This document shows, piece by piece, positions 17,083 to 27,581 of a stretch of 64,000 nt of DNA. The DNA lies in the NCBI GenBank assembly GCA_049323455.1, contig JBMONF010000008.1:94462-158461 (forward strand), written 5' to 3'. Under the pieces are notes generated by a model. It had not been told where the DNA came from. It made no database searches and worked only from the letters and a program-made list of their open reading frames with translations. The position numbers and the translations under genes are program-made. Each line of letters starts with the position of its first letter. Position 1 is the first letter of the stretch. Source of the DNA: Hypericibacter sp049323455. GTDB taxonomy: Bacteria > Pseudomonadota > Alphaproteobacteria > Dongiales > Dongiaceae.

Positions 17083-18339
17083 ATGTTCTCAATGACGCGA
17101 CGGATCCTGCTCAAGACCGCCGTGGCGACCGTGGCCTTAAGCCTCGGCGCCGGCGTGGCTGAGGCCGAGGACACCATCAAGGTTGGCGTGCTGGCCACGC
17201 TCGAGGGGGCCTTCACCGTCCTGGGCGAGGACAGCATGCGCGGCGCCGAGCTGGCGCTGCAGGAGCACAACTACACGGCCGGCGGCAAGAAGATCGAGAT
17301 CATCAAGGGCTCGTCCGACGCCTCGCCGGACAGCGCCATCGCCGCGGCACGCAAGCTGGTCGAGCAGGACAAGGTCGACATCCTGATCGGGCCGCTCTCG
17401 GGCTCCGAGGGGCTGGCGGTGAAGGACTATGCCAAGACCCAGCCGCAGGTGACCTTCGTCAACGGCACCTCGGCCGCGCAGGACACCACGCTCAGGAACC
17501 CGGCGCCGAACTTCTTCCGCTTCACCACCGACGGCGTGCAGTGGCAGGCGGGCCTCGGCGAATACGCCTTCAAGGACAAAGGCTACAAGAAGGTCGTGAC
17601 CATCGCCGAGGACTACGACTTCCCCTATTCGCAGGTGATGGGCTTCATGCTCGACTACTGCAAGGCCGGCGGCCATGTCGTGGACAAGTTCTGGGTCCCG
17701 ATCGGCACCAAGGACTTCTCCTCGATCGTCGCCTCGGTCCCGGACGACATCGACGCCATCTATGTGGCGCTCGGCGGTGCCGACGCGGTGAACTTCCTCT
17801 CGCAGTACCAGGATGCCGGCGGCAGCAAGCCGATGGTGGGCGGCTCCATCACGGTCGACCAGACCGTGCTGGGCTCCGAGGGCAAGCGCAAGGACTACCT
17901 GATCGGCACGCCCTCGGCCGGCCCGATCGCGGACAACTGGGACGATCCGCGCTGGCACAAGTTCGTGGCGGATTACCAGAAGGCCTTCCCGAAGGGCTTC
18001 CCCTCGCCTTCGCTGTTCGCCCACGGCTATTACGTCGAGACCGAGGCGGTGCTGCAGGCGCTCGACAAGGTCGGCGGCGACCTCTCCGACGGACAGAAAA
18101 AGCTGCGCGATACGCTGGCCAGCCTGGAGCTCGACTCGCCGACCGGCAAGGTGCAGCTCGACAAGAACCGGCAGGCGGTCGCCGACATCTTCCTGACCGA
18201 GGTCGCGAAGGGCGACGACGAGAAGCTCTACAACAAGGTCGTGCGCGTCATCCCGCAGGTGCCGCAGACCATGGGCATGGACGAGGCCGCTTTCATGGCC
18301 ATCGGCCCGGCGACCCGCGACAACCCATCCTGCCCGTAA
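17083..18339 (+). CDS. ABC transporter substrate-binding protein (Liv type)
   Basis: This periplasmic ligand-binding protein (418 residues) belongs to the family 6 / LivK-AmiC group. The N-terminus MTRRILLKTAVATVALSLG with cleavage after AEA is a signal peptide with a twin-arginine-like start. The mature part opens DTIKVGVLATLEGAFTVLG and has the typical two-lobe pattern (GPLSGSEGLAVKDYA; DFPYSQVMGFM). The ATG at 17083 has GGGAGG upstream. It sits between the permease and ATPase genes, 92 bp after livM. AmiC-like binding proteins of this group recognise short amides and amino acids; the ligand here is unknown, and the adjacent amidohydrolase makes an amide plausible. Confidence 0.92.
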   Translation: MFSMTRRILLKTAVATVALSLGAGVAEAEDTIKVGVLATLEGAFTVLGEDSMRGAELALQEHNYTAGGKKIEIIKGSSDASPDSAIAAARKLVEQDKVDILIGPLSGSEGLAVKDYAKTQPQVTFVNGTSAAQDTTLRNPAPNFFRFTTDGVQWQAGLGEYAFKDKGYKKVVTIAEDYDFPYSQVMGFMLDYCKAGGHVVDKFWVPIGTKDFSSIVASVPDDIDAIYVALGGADAVNFLSQYQDAGGSKPMVGGSITVDQTVLGSEGKRKDYLIGTPSAGPIADNWDDPRWHKFVADYQKAFPKGFPSPSLFAHGYYVETEAVLQALDKVGGDLSDGQKKLRDTLASLELDSPTGKVQLDKNRQAVADIFLTEVAKGDDEKLYNKVVRVIPQVPQTMGMDEAAFMAIGPATRDNPSCP

Positions 18340-18375
18340 GGCGCGGGTAGGACCGGATCGAACGAAGAGACGGCG

Positions 18376-19150
18376 ATGAGCGAGACGGCGCACCGGATCG
18401 CACGGGCAGGAGCCGCGAACGCCTTGGAGCTTCGCGGCGTCTCCCGCTCGTTCGGTGCGCTGGTCGCGCTCAACGACATCAGCATGACGGTGCGCGCCGG
18501 CGAGCGGCGGGCGGTGCTGGGGGCGAACGGTGCGGGCAAGACCACGCTGTTCAACGCCATCACCGGCGACTTCCCGCCGACCGCCGGGCGCATCCGTTTC
18601 TTCGGCGAGGACGTGACGGCGCTCCCCGCCCATGAGCGCATCCGCCGGGGCCTCAGGCGCACCTATCAGAACTCCATGCTGTTCCGGGGGCTCTCGGTCC
18701 TCGACAATCTCTACCTCGCGGCGCGCGGCGTGACGCGCGGCCGCTTCTCCCTCGCCCGCCAGCACGAGGGCGACCCGTCGCTCGCTGCCGCGCGCGAGAT
18801 GCTGCATGCGGTCCATCTCGATCACCTGGCGGCTACGCCCGTGTCCGATCTCGCGCATGGCCAGCAGCGCCAGCTCGAGATCGGCATGGCCTTGGCTGGC
18901 GCGCCGCGCTTCATCCTGTTCGACGAGCCGGCTGCGGGCCTCTCGCCCGTCGAGCGGCGCGAGCTGATCCAGATCCTGGGCGCGCTGCCTGCCCATATCG
19001 GCTACATCATCATCGAGCACGATCTCGACGTGGCCTTGCGCGTGGTCGAGTTCGTGACCGTGATGCACAACGGCGCGCTCTTCAAGGAAGGCACGCCGGA
19101 GGACATCCAGAACGATCCCGAGGTGCAGCGCATCTATCTCGGAGGCGGCC

Positions 19151-19158
<8 letters not shown>
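18376..19158 (+). CDS. livG: ABC transporter ATP-binding protein LivG
   Basis: This cytoplasmic ATPase (260 residues) has Walker A GANGAGKTT, the signature LAHGQQRQLEIGMAL, Walker B FILFDEPAAGL and the switch His in IIEHDLDV. It ends PEVQRIYLGGG, the normal LivG C-terminus. It overlaps the following livF fusion gene by 8 bp, so the two are translationally coupled. It pairs with the LivF domain of the next protein to energise the importer. Confidence 0.94.
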
Positions 19159-21400
<2,242 letters not shown>

Positions 21401-21427
21401 AACGCGAGAGAGGGACAGCGACCGACG

Positions 21428-22285
21428 ATGCCGAAGTTCGAGCGCAAGAAGCTCTTGGAGAAGTTCCACGCCATGGCCGCGCGGGGCGAGCCCATCGTCG
21501 GCGGCGGCGCCGGCACGGGGCTCTCGGCCAAATGCGAGGAGGCAGGCGGGATCGACCTCATCGTCATCTACAACTCGGGGCGCTACCGCATGGCCGGCCG
21601 CGGCTCGCTCGCCGGCCTGCTCGCCTATGGCAACGCCAACGAGATCGTGGTCGAGATGGCGCGCGAGGTGCTGCCCGTGGTCAAGCGCACGCCGGTGCTG
21701 GCTGGCGTCAACGGCACCGATCCCTTCTGCCTGTTCGACCGCTTCCTCGACGAGCTCAAGGCGCTGGGCTTCGCCGGCGTGCAGAACTTCCCGACCGTGG
21801 GGCTCATCGACGGCGTCTTCCGCGCCAATCTCGAGGAGACCGGCATGGGCTACGGCCTCGAGGTCGACATGATCGGGCTCGCGCACGAGAAGGACATGCT
21901 GACGACGCCCTATGTCTTCGGCGAGGACGACGCGCGGGCGATGGCGAAGGCCGGCGCCGACATCATCGTCTGCCACATGGGGCTCACCACCGGCGGCTCG
22001 ATCGGCGCCGAGACGGCGCTGACGCTCGAAGACTGCGCGCAGCGCATCAACGCCTGGACCGCGGCGGCCCGGCAGATCCGCAAGGACGTGCTGGCGCTCT
22101 GCCATGGCGGGCCGATCGCCATGCCGACCGACGCCGCCTACATCCTCGATCACTGCCCTGAGTGCAACGGCTTCTACGGCGCCTCCTCCATGGAGCGGCT
22201 GCCGACCGAGATTGCGCTCACCGAGCAGACCCGCAAGTTCAAAGCCATCAAGGGTGGGAAGCCCGAAACGGCGGCGCGGCGCTGA
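21428..22285 (+). CDS. phosphoenolpyruvate hydrolase family / TIM-barrel partner of Tm-1-like protein
   Basis: The 285-residue protein is the TIM-barrel family often annotated as phosphoenolpyruvate hydrolase or TIM-barrel signal transduction protein. It begins KFERKKLLEKFHAMAARGEP and has GGGAGTGLSAKCEEAGGIDL, IYNSGRYRMAGRGSLAGLL, NFPTVGLIDG, CHMGLTTGGSIGAETALTL and CHGGPIAMPTDA. It corresponds to the C-terminal half of eukaryotic Tm-1 proteins, and the N-terminal half is fused to LivF in the gene 27 bp upstream. A pyruvate/PEP-mutase-like barrel chemistry is expected, but the substrate is not established for this family. It is probably co-translated with the fusion and forms a complex with it. 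Confidence 0.9.
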   Translation: MPKFERKKLLEKFHAMAARGEPIVGGGAGTGLSAKCEEAGGIDLIVIYNSGRYRMAGRGSLAGLLAYGNANEIVVEMAREVLPVVKRTPVLAGVNGTDPFCLFDRFLDELKALGFAGVQNFPTVGLIDGVFRANLEETGMGYGLEVDMIGLAHEKDMLTTPYVFGEDDARAMAKAGADIIVCHMGLTTGGSIGAETALTLEDCAQRINAWTAAARQIRKDVLALCHGGPIAMPTDAAYILDHCPECNGFYGASSMERLPTEIALTEQTRKFKAIKGGKPETAARR

Positions 22286-22322
22286 TGGCTCCCGCGTCGC
22301 CGTAACTCGAAGGGAGGAAGCC

Positions 22323-23993
22323 ATGTCTGGAGAAACGCTCGGCTGGTTCGTGTTCTGGGTCATCCTGCTCGCGATCGCCATCGCGATCGGGATCTGGGCC
22401 ATGAACCGCTTCTACCGCCGTTCCTCGAAGGAGACCGCCTTCGTCCGCACGGGCCTGGGCGGGCAGAAGGTCGTCATGAACGGCGGCGCCTTCGTGCTGC
22501 CGATCGTGCACGAGGTGATCCCGGTCAACATGAACACGCTGCGCCTCGAGGTGCGGCGCGGGCGCGACACGGCGCTGATCACCAAGGACCGCATGCGTGT
22601 CGACGTGGTGGCCGAGTTCTATGTTCGCGTCCAGGCCGGCTCCGACGCCATCGCCGCGGCGGCGCAGACGCTCGGCCGGCGCACCATGCAGCCGGAATCG
22701 CTCAAAGAGCTGGTCGAGGGCAAGTTCGTCGACGCGCTCCGGTCGGTCGCGGCCGAGATGACCATGGAGCATCTGCACGAGAAGCGCGGCGAGTACGTCA
22801 AGCGCGTGCGCCAGGCGGTGGCCGAGGACCTGCTGCAGAACGGCCTCGAACTCGAGAGCGTGTCCTTGACCGGCCTCGACCAGACCAACATGGAGTTCTT
22901 CAACCCCTCCAACGCCTTCGACGCGGAAGGCTTGACCCGGCTCACCGAGGAGATCGAGCGGCGCAAGAAAATCCGCAACGACATCGAGCAGGACACGCTG
23001 ATCCAGATCCGCAACAAGAACCTGGAGGCCGAGAAGGTCCAGCTCGACATCGACCGCGAGAGCGAATATGCCCGCCTCGAGCAGCAGCGCGAGGTCGAGG
23101 CGCGGCGCGCGGCCCAGCAGGCCGATCTCGCCCGCGAGCGCGCGATCCGCGAGCGCGAGGCCGAGGAGGCGCGGATCGAGGCGCGTCTCGAGATCGAGAA
23201 GGCGAGGATCGCGCAGGAGCGCGCGCTCGACGAGGAGCGCATCGCGCGCGAGCGCGAGACGCAGCGCCTCGAGGTCGACCGGCGCAAGGCCCTGGAGCTG
23301 GCCGAGCAGGAGCGCGCCATCGCGATCGCCGCCAAGTCCAAGGCGCAGTCCGAGGCTCAGGCCGAAGCCGAGCTTGCCCGCGCCAAGGCCGTGGCGGCGG
23401 AGGAAAAAGTGTTTTCCGCCCGCGAGACCGAGATCGCCGAGCGGCGCAAGCAGATCGAGCTGATCGCGGCCGAGCAGGCGGCTCAGCGCGAAGGCATCCG
23501 TGTGCGCCTCGAGGCCGAGGCCGAGCGGGCGGCGTCGGCAGACCGGGCGGCGGCGGCGCGGATGGTGGCCGAGGGCGAGGCCGAGGCCGACAAGATCCGC
23601 GCGCTCGCGGCCAAGCTGCGTTACGAGATCGAGGCCGAGGGCAAGCGCATGTTGAACGAGTCCGCGAACGTGCTGTCGCCGGAATCGCGCGCCTCGGAGA
23701 TGCGGCTGAGATTGATCGAGCATCTCGAGGGCATCATCCGCGAGAGCGTCAAGCCCATGGAGAAGATCGAAGGCATCAAGATCCTCCATGTCGACGGGCT
23801 CGGCGGCGGTGGCGGCGCGCCTGCCGGCGGCGAGGCCGGCGGCTCCTTCGCCGATTCGGTCGTCAACTCGGCGCTGCGCTACCGCGCGCAGGCGCCGCTC
23901 GTGGACACGCTCCTGAAGGAGATCGGCATCTCGACCGGCGATATCGGCCGGGTCTCGACCCTGCTCGAGGGCGCGGGCGTGAAGGAGAAGTAA
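22323..23993 (+). CDS. flotillin family (YqiK-like) membrane protein
   Basis: The 556-residue protein has one N-terminal membrane helix (LGWFVFWVILLAIAIAIGIW), a SPFH/band-7 domain (about 30-250) and a long charged coiled coil rich in Glu, Arg and Ala (about 250-490). It ends in a Gly-rich patch and the flotillin C-terminus. It should form oligomeric scaffolds at the inner membrane. The ATG at 22323 follows AAGGGAGGAAGCC. It is 37 bp after the TIM-barrel gene in the same direction, so it may share the operon. The NfeD-like partner that often accompanies YqiK is absent here. Its link to transport is inference. Confidence 0.88.
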   Translation: MSGETLGWFVFWVILLAIAIAIGIWAMNRFYRRSSKETAFVRTGLGGQKVVMNGGAFVLPIVHEVIPVNMNTLRLEVRRGRDTALITKDRMRVDVVAEFYVRVQAGSDAIAAAAQTLGRRTMQPESLKELVEGKFVDALRSVAAEMTMEHLHEKRGEYVKRVRQAVAEDLLQNGLELESVSLTGLDQTNMEFFNPSNAFDAEGLTRLTEEIERRKKIRNDIEQDTLIQIRNKNLEAEKVQLDIDRESEYARLEQQREVEARRAAQQADLARERAIREREAEEARIEARLEIEKARIAQERALDEERIARERETQRLEVDRRKALELAEQERAIAIAAKSKAQSEAQAEAELARAKAVAAEEKVFSARETEIAERRKQIELIAAEQAAQREGIRVRLEAEAERAASADRAAAARMVAEGEAEADKIRALAAKLRYEIEAEGKRMLNESANVLSPESRASEMRLRLIEHLEGIIRESVKPMEKIEGIKILHVDGLGGGGGAPAGGEAGGSFADSVVNSALRYRAQAPLVDTLLKEIGISTGDIGRVSTLLEGAGVKEK

Positions 23994-24055
23994 TCCAGAG
24001 CGCGTGAAGACCGGCAGAAGGATAAGACATGCACACAACGTCGCTCTTATTCGTC

Positions 24056-24215
24056 ATCCCGGACGCTAGGCGAGCCCAAAGCCCGCGAGGGGTTTGGGTT
24101 TTGCGAGCCTTGCGATCCGGGATCCAGGGGCATACCGCGCTCGGTGTCGACATGGGTCCCGGATAGCTCGGTTTGCCAACGAAATCGAAGATTTCGGGCA
24201 AACCGGCTTCCGGGA
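24056..24215. repeat. two tandem long hairpin (cruciform) repeats
   Basis: The 269-bp gap after the flotillin gene holds two long palindromes. The first (24056-24123) is closed by ATCCCGGA/TCCGGGAT and has an inner stem around CCCAAAGCCC and GGGTTTGGG. The second (24157-24215) is closed by TCCCGGA/TCCGGGA with an inner stem CGGTTTGCC/GGCAAACCG. They look like a REP/BIME-type element rather than a simple terminator. Confidence 0.65.
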
Positions 24216-24262
24216 CGACGACCTATATGAGTGCGCTAGTTGCAGATGGAGGGAGGCGAACC

Positions 24263-24706
24263 ATGGTCAAGGTCTATATCTCGAGCGTGATCGATGCCCC
24301 GGCGGAGAAGGTCTGGGCGGCGGTACGCGACTTCAACGGCCTGCCCAACTGGCATCCCGGCGTCGCCGACAGCCGGATCGAGAGCAGCCTGCCCTCCGAC
24401 AAGATCGGCTGCATCCGCAACTTCAACCTCAAGGGCGGCGGCAACATCCGCGAGCAGCTCCTCTCGCTCTCGGACTACGACTATGCCTACAGCTACTCGA
24501 TCCTGGCCTCGCCGCTCGGCGTCGAGAACTACATCGCCACCCTCAAAATCACGCCCGTCACCGACGGCAACCGCAGCTTCATCGAATGGTCGGCCGAGTT
24601 CGACTGCCCGCCGGAGCGCGAGAAGGAGCTGGCCAAGACCGTCGGCGAAGGCGTGTTCCAGGGCGGCTTCGACGCGCTCAAGCAGCGCTTTGCGGGCAGG
24701 CGGTGA
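24263..24706 (+). CDS. SRPBCC (START-like) family protein
   Basis: The 147-residue protein has a Bet v 1/START-like ligand-binding fold: VYISSVIDAPAEKVWAAVRD at the start, FNGLPNWHPGVADSRIE and FDALKQRF at the C-terminal helix. This polyketide-cyclase-like family binds hydrophobic ligands, and many members have no known enzyme activity. The ATG follows GGGAGG. It is a paralogue of the first 145 residues of the next gene, with the same order of motifs (FNG..WHP.VA.SRIE, REQLLSLSD, TPVTD.NR..EW). A role linked to that fused oxidoreductase is inferred. Confidence 0.85.
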   Translation: MVKVYISSVIDAPAEKVWAAVRDFNGLPNWHPGVADSRIESSLPSDKIGCIRNFNLKGGGNIREQLLSLSDYDYAYSYSILASPLGVENYIATLKITPVTDGNRSFIEWSAEFDCPPEREKELAKTVGEGVFQGGFDALKQRFAGRR

Positions 24707-24737
24707 GGCGTTCCGCCACGCAGCCATGGGTTTGCAT

Positions 24738-24826
24738 CACCCCTCCCCCTGCCCCCTCCCGCAAGGGGAGGGGGTCACAAGAATAGCTGACCCTCCCCCT
24801 CGACGGGCGAGGGTAGGGAGGGGGTG
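24738..24826 (-). repeat. 89-bp BIME-like repeat, left copy
   Basis: This element contains two G/C hairpins: CCCCCTCCC-GCAA-GGGAGGGGG, and a second stem built from CCCTCCCCCTCGACGGGCGAGGG. Its reverse complement is nearly identical to 26450-26538. The two copies are inverted and flank the SRPBCC-oxidoreductase fusion gene. Confidence 0.75.
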
Positions 24827-24900
24827 TTTGGCTACGCCTCATCCGAAAGCGGGTCATCGGGTGACCGACCCGCCTCTCTTGAGTCTGCGCTGATACGCCG

Positions 24901-26403
24901 ATGGTGAAAGTCCGCCGCTCGACCGTCATCGACGCGCCGATCGAAGAGGTCTGGCGTACTTTGCGCGACTTCAACGGCCATGAGCGCTGGCATCCGGCCG
25001 TGGCCGAGAGCCGGATCGAGGAGGGGCGTGCGGGCGATGCGATCGGCGCGGTGCGCCGCTTCCGGCTCCGGGATGGCGGCATGCTGCGCGAGCAGCTCCT
25101 GAGCCTCTCCGACCGGGAGCGGCGCTTCACCTACTGCATCCTCGATGCGCCGATGCCGCTCGTCGGCTATGTCGCCACGGTCGAGCTCAAGCCCGTCACC
25201 GACAGCAACCGCACCTACTGGGAATGGCGCTCGGAGTTCCGCACGCCGCCGGACCGGGAAGCCGAGCTCACGGCGCTCGTGGCCGAGCAGATCTACGAAG
25301 CGGGGTTCGATGCGGTGAAGCGCGCCTTCGGCCAGGCGGTGTCGCCGCGCCGCCCCTCGCACATGGCGGGCAGCGCCGCCGGCTCGCAGGCCGCGCATGC
25401 CGGCCTCGCCGCGACCGGCATTGCCATGACCGCACATGCCGCGGTGCTGGAGCGCCATGGCGGGCCGGAGAATCTGGTTTGGCGCGAGGTCGAGGTCCCG
25501 CCGCCGGGCCCGGGCGAGATCCGCGTCCGCCACAACGCCATCGGCGTCAATTTCATCGATGTCTATTGCCGTACCGGCTATTTCCCGATTGTCGAACCGC
25601 CGGCGCCGCTCGGCATGGAGGCGGCCGGCATCGTGCTCGACGTCGGCGCGGGCGTGGCGGGCTTCGGGCCCGGCGACCGCGTGGCCTATGCCTGCCTTCC
25701 GGTGGGTGCTTATGCCGAGCTGCGCAAGCTGCCGGCCGATCTGGTCGTGCCGTTGCCGGACGCGATCGACGAAGAGACCGCGGCCGCCAGCCTGCTCAAG
25801 GGCATGACGGCCGAGTTCCTGCTCCATCGCTGCCAGCCGGTGAAGGAGGGCGACGTCGTGCTCGTCCATGCCGCGGCGGGCGGCGTCGGCCTCCTGCTCT
25901 GCCAATGGGCGAGCCATCTGGGCGCCACCGTGATCGGCACGGTCGGCAGTCGCGACAAGGCCAAGCTGGCGCTCGCTCATGGCTGCGCCCATCCGATCCT
26001 CTATCGCGAGGAAGATTTCGTGGCGCGCACGCTCGTGCTCACGAACGGACGCGGCGTCGATGTGGTCTATGACGCGGTCGGGCGTGACAGCGTCGCTCGC
26101 TCCTACGAGGCGCTGGCGCCGCGCGGGCACATCGTCTCCTATGGCCAGGCGGCAGGCCCGCTCGAGCCGCTCGACATCGCGGGCTTTGCTTCCAAATCGG
26201 CCAAGGTCTCGCGTCCCAATTACGGCCACTATGCCGGCACGCCCGAGCAGGTTCGCGCCTCGAGCGCCCGGCTCTTCTCGGCGATCGAGCGCGGAGTCCT
26301 CAAGGTCGAGATCGGCCAGCGCTTCGCGCTCAGGGACGCCGCCGAGGCCCACCGCCGCCTCGAGGCGCGCGAGACCCTGGGGTCGACGATATTGCTGCCG
26401 TGA
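24901..26403 (+). CDS. SRPBCC domain fused to a zinc-free quinone oxidoreductase
   Basis: The 500-residue fusion has an SRPBCC domain at residues 1-145 (STVIDAPIEEVWRTLRDFNG), an Ala/Ser/Gly-rich linker at 146-175 and a full medium-chain quinone oxidoreductase at 176-500. The oxidoreductase shows AVLERHGGPENLVW, the NADPH motif HAAAGGVGLLLCQWA, VIGTVGSRDKAKLA and the ending LEARETLGSTILLP. It lacks the catalytic zinc ligands, as quinone oxidoreductases do. The single frame runs unbroken across the joint. An internal ATG at residue 176 has no convincing ribosome site, so a fusion is preferred. The N-terminal domain may present a hydrophobic substrate to the reductase; this is inference. Its 5' neighbour is a free SRPBCC paralogue. 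Confidence 0.88.
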   Translation: MVKVRRSTVIDAPIEEVWRTLRDFNGHERWHPAVAESRIEEGRAGDAIGAVRRFRLRDGGMLREQLLSLSDRERRFTYCILDAPMPLVGYVATVELKPVTDSNRTYWEWRSEFRTPPDREAELTALVAEQIYEAGFDAVKRAFGQAVSPRRPSHMAGSAAGSQAAHAGLAATGIAMTAHAAVLERHGGPENLVWREVEVPPPGPGEIRVRHNAIGVNFIDVYCRTGYFPIVEPPAPLGMEAAGIVLDVGAGVAGFGPGDRVAYACLPVGAYAELRKLPADLVVPLPDAIDEETAAASLLKGMTAEFLLHRCQPVKEGDVVLVHAAAGGVGLLLCQWASHLGATVIGTVGSRDKAKLALAHGCAHPILYREEDFVARTLVLTNGRGVDVVYDAVGRDSVARSYEALAPRGHIVSYGQAAGPLEPLDIAGFASKSAKVSRPNYGHYAGTPEQVRASSARLFSAIERGVLKVEIGQRFALRDAAEAHRRLEARETLGSTILLP

Positions 26404-26449
26404 TGCCGCGCTCGTTATGACGGCTCAACGGTTTCGTCTGAGCCGCTGT

Positions 26450-26538
26450 CACCCCCTCCCTACCCTCCCCCGTCAAGGGGGAGGGTCAGAAAAGTAAAGT
26501 CACCCCCTCCCCTTGCGGGAGGGGGTAGGGGGAGGGGT
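26450..26538 (+). repeat. 89-bp BIME-like repeat, right copy
   Basis: Two hairpins are present: ACCCTCCCCC-GTCAA-GGGGGAGGGT (26462-26486) and CCCCCTCCC-CTTGC-GGGAGGGGG (26503-26525). It is the inverted counterpart of 24738-24826 and lies between the convergent fusion gene and SDR gene, where it may also stop transcription from both sides. Confidence 0.75.
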
Positions 26539-26581
26539 CAGCGCGACTTTCAAGCGCCGCCCTTGCTGAAGACGACGCCCC

Positions 26582-27352
26582 TCACATTGCCGTCCAGCCG
26601 CCATCCACCGGCAGCACCGCGCCGGTGATGAAGGAGGCGGCGTCGGAGGCGAGAAAGATCGCGGGGCCGACCACCTCCTCCACGCGGCCGCGCCGGCGCA
26701 TCGGCGTGGCGCGCAGGATCGCGGCCTCGGTCTCGGGCGCCCGGTCGTAGCCTTCCGTGCCGGTCATGGAATGCTCGAGATAGCCGGGGTTGAAGGCGTT
26801 CACGCGCACGCCGCGCTCGGCCCACTCGGCCGCGAGCGAGCGCACCATCTGGTCGACGGCACCCTTGGAGATGGAATAGGCGGCGATGCCGGGAAAGGCG
26901 ACTAGGCTCGCGTTCGAGGAGGTCATCACGATGGCCCCGCCGCCGCTCTGCGCCATGGCGCGGGCTGCGGCCTGGGCGCAATAGAGATAGCCCGCGACAT
27001 TGACGGCCATGATCTTCTCGAAGGTCGCGGGGTCGATCGCGTCGGCCGGCATCGGCGCGTCGATCGAGGCGTTGCACATCATGATGTCGAGCCGGCCGAA
27101 CGCCGCGACGGTCTCGTCCACCAGCCGCTCGCACTGGGATTTGTCGGCCGTGTCGACGCGCCAAGCGCGCGCCCGGCCGCCGCCCCTACGGATTTCTTCT
27201 GCAGCGCTCTCCGCTTCGCTCAGCGTGCGCGCGCAGGTGACGACCGAGGCACCCGCCTCGGCCATACCCTTGGCGATGGCGCGGCCCAGGCCACGGCCCG
27301 AGCCCGTGACGATCGCGACCTTGCCGGCGAGGCTGAAGCGGTAGAGGGACAT
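26582..27352 (-). CDS. short-chain dehydrogenase/reductase
   Basis: This classical SDR oxidoreductase (256 residues) has the dinucleotide motif TGSGRGLG (16-23), DTADK-type adenine contact, NAS(I) in place of NNAG, catalytic Ser in MTSSNAS and the active site YSISK. It ends FITGAVLPVDGGWTAM. The family acts on alcohols and ketones; many such sequences are labelled 3-oxoacyl-ACP reductase without proof. It is the last of four minus-strand genes headed by a Rieske oxygenase. The NASI variant of the NNAG motif is unusual but tolerated. Confidence 0.88.
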   Translation of the reverse strand: MSLYRFSLAGKVAIVTGSGRGLGRAIAKGMAEAGASVVTCARTLSEAESAAEEIRRGGGRARAWRVDTADKSQCERLVDETVAAFGRLDIMMCNASIDAPMPADAIDPATFEKIMAVNVAGYLYCAQAAARAMAQSGGGAIVMTSSNASLVAFPGIAAYSISKGAVDQMVRSLAAEWAERGVRVNAFNPGYLEHSMTGTEGYDRAPETEAAILRATPMRRRGRVEEVVGPAIFLASDAASFITGAVLPVDGGWTAM

Positions 27353-27379
27353 GGGGCCTAACGGCTCGCAGCCTCAAAA

Positions 27380-27556
27380 GAATCCACTCCCTCGCCACCC
27401 GCGAAGCGGGGGGAGAGGGTCGGGGTGAGGGGGGCCGCCAAGCTAGCGATGTTCGCTCTCACTACCCTCACCCCGGGCCCTCTCCCGCTCCCGCCGGCTC
27501 CGCCGGCAACTTCTTCAAGAATTGCGGGCGAAGCCCGCGGGCGGGAGAGGGAGGGC
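27380..27556. repeat. REP-like hairpins between SDR and aldolase genes
   Basis: The 229-bp gap contains several G/C palindromes, for example CCCGCGAAGCGGG with flanking CCCTC/GAGGG, and later GCGGGCGAAGCCCGC. They belong to the same general class as the elements at 30168 and 24738. No gene is present. Confidence 0.6.
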
Positions 27557-27581
27557 TGTTGCGGCGCCCAATCAAGGGAAA

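Noticed and set aside
15389..17092. Long minus-strand frame opposite livH and livM
   Set aside because: Antisense shadow; rich in charged repeats and without motifs, while livH and livM have membrane helices and family signatures.
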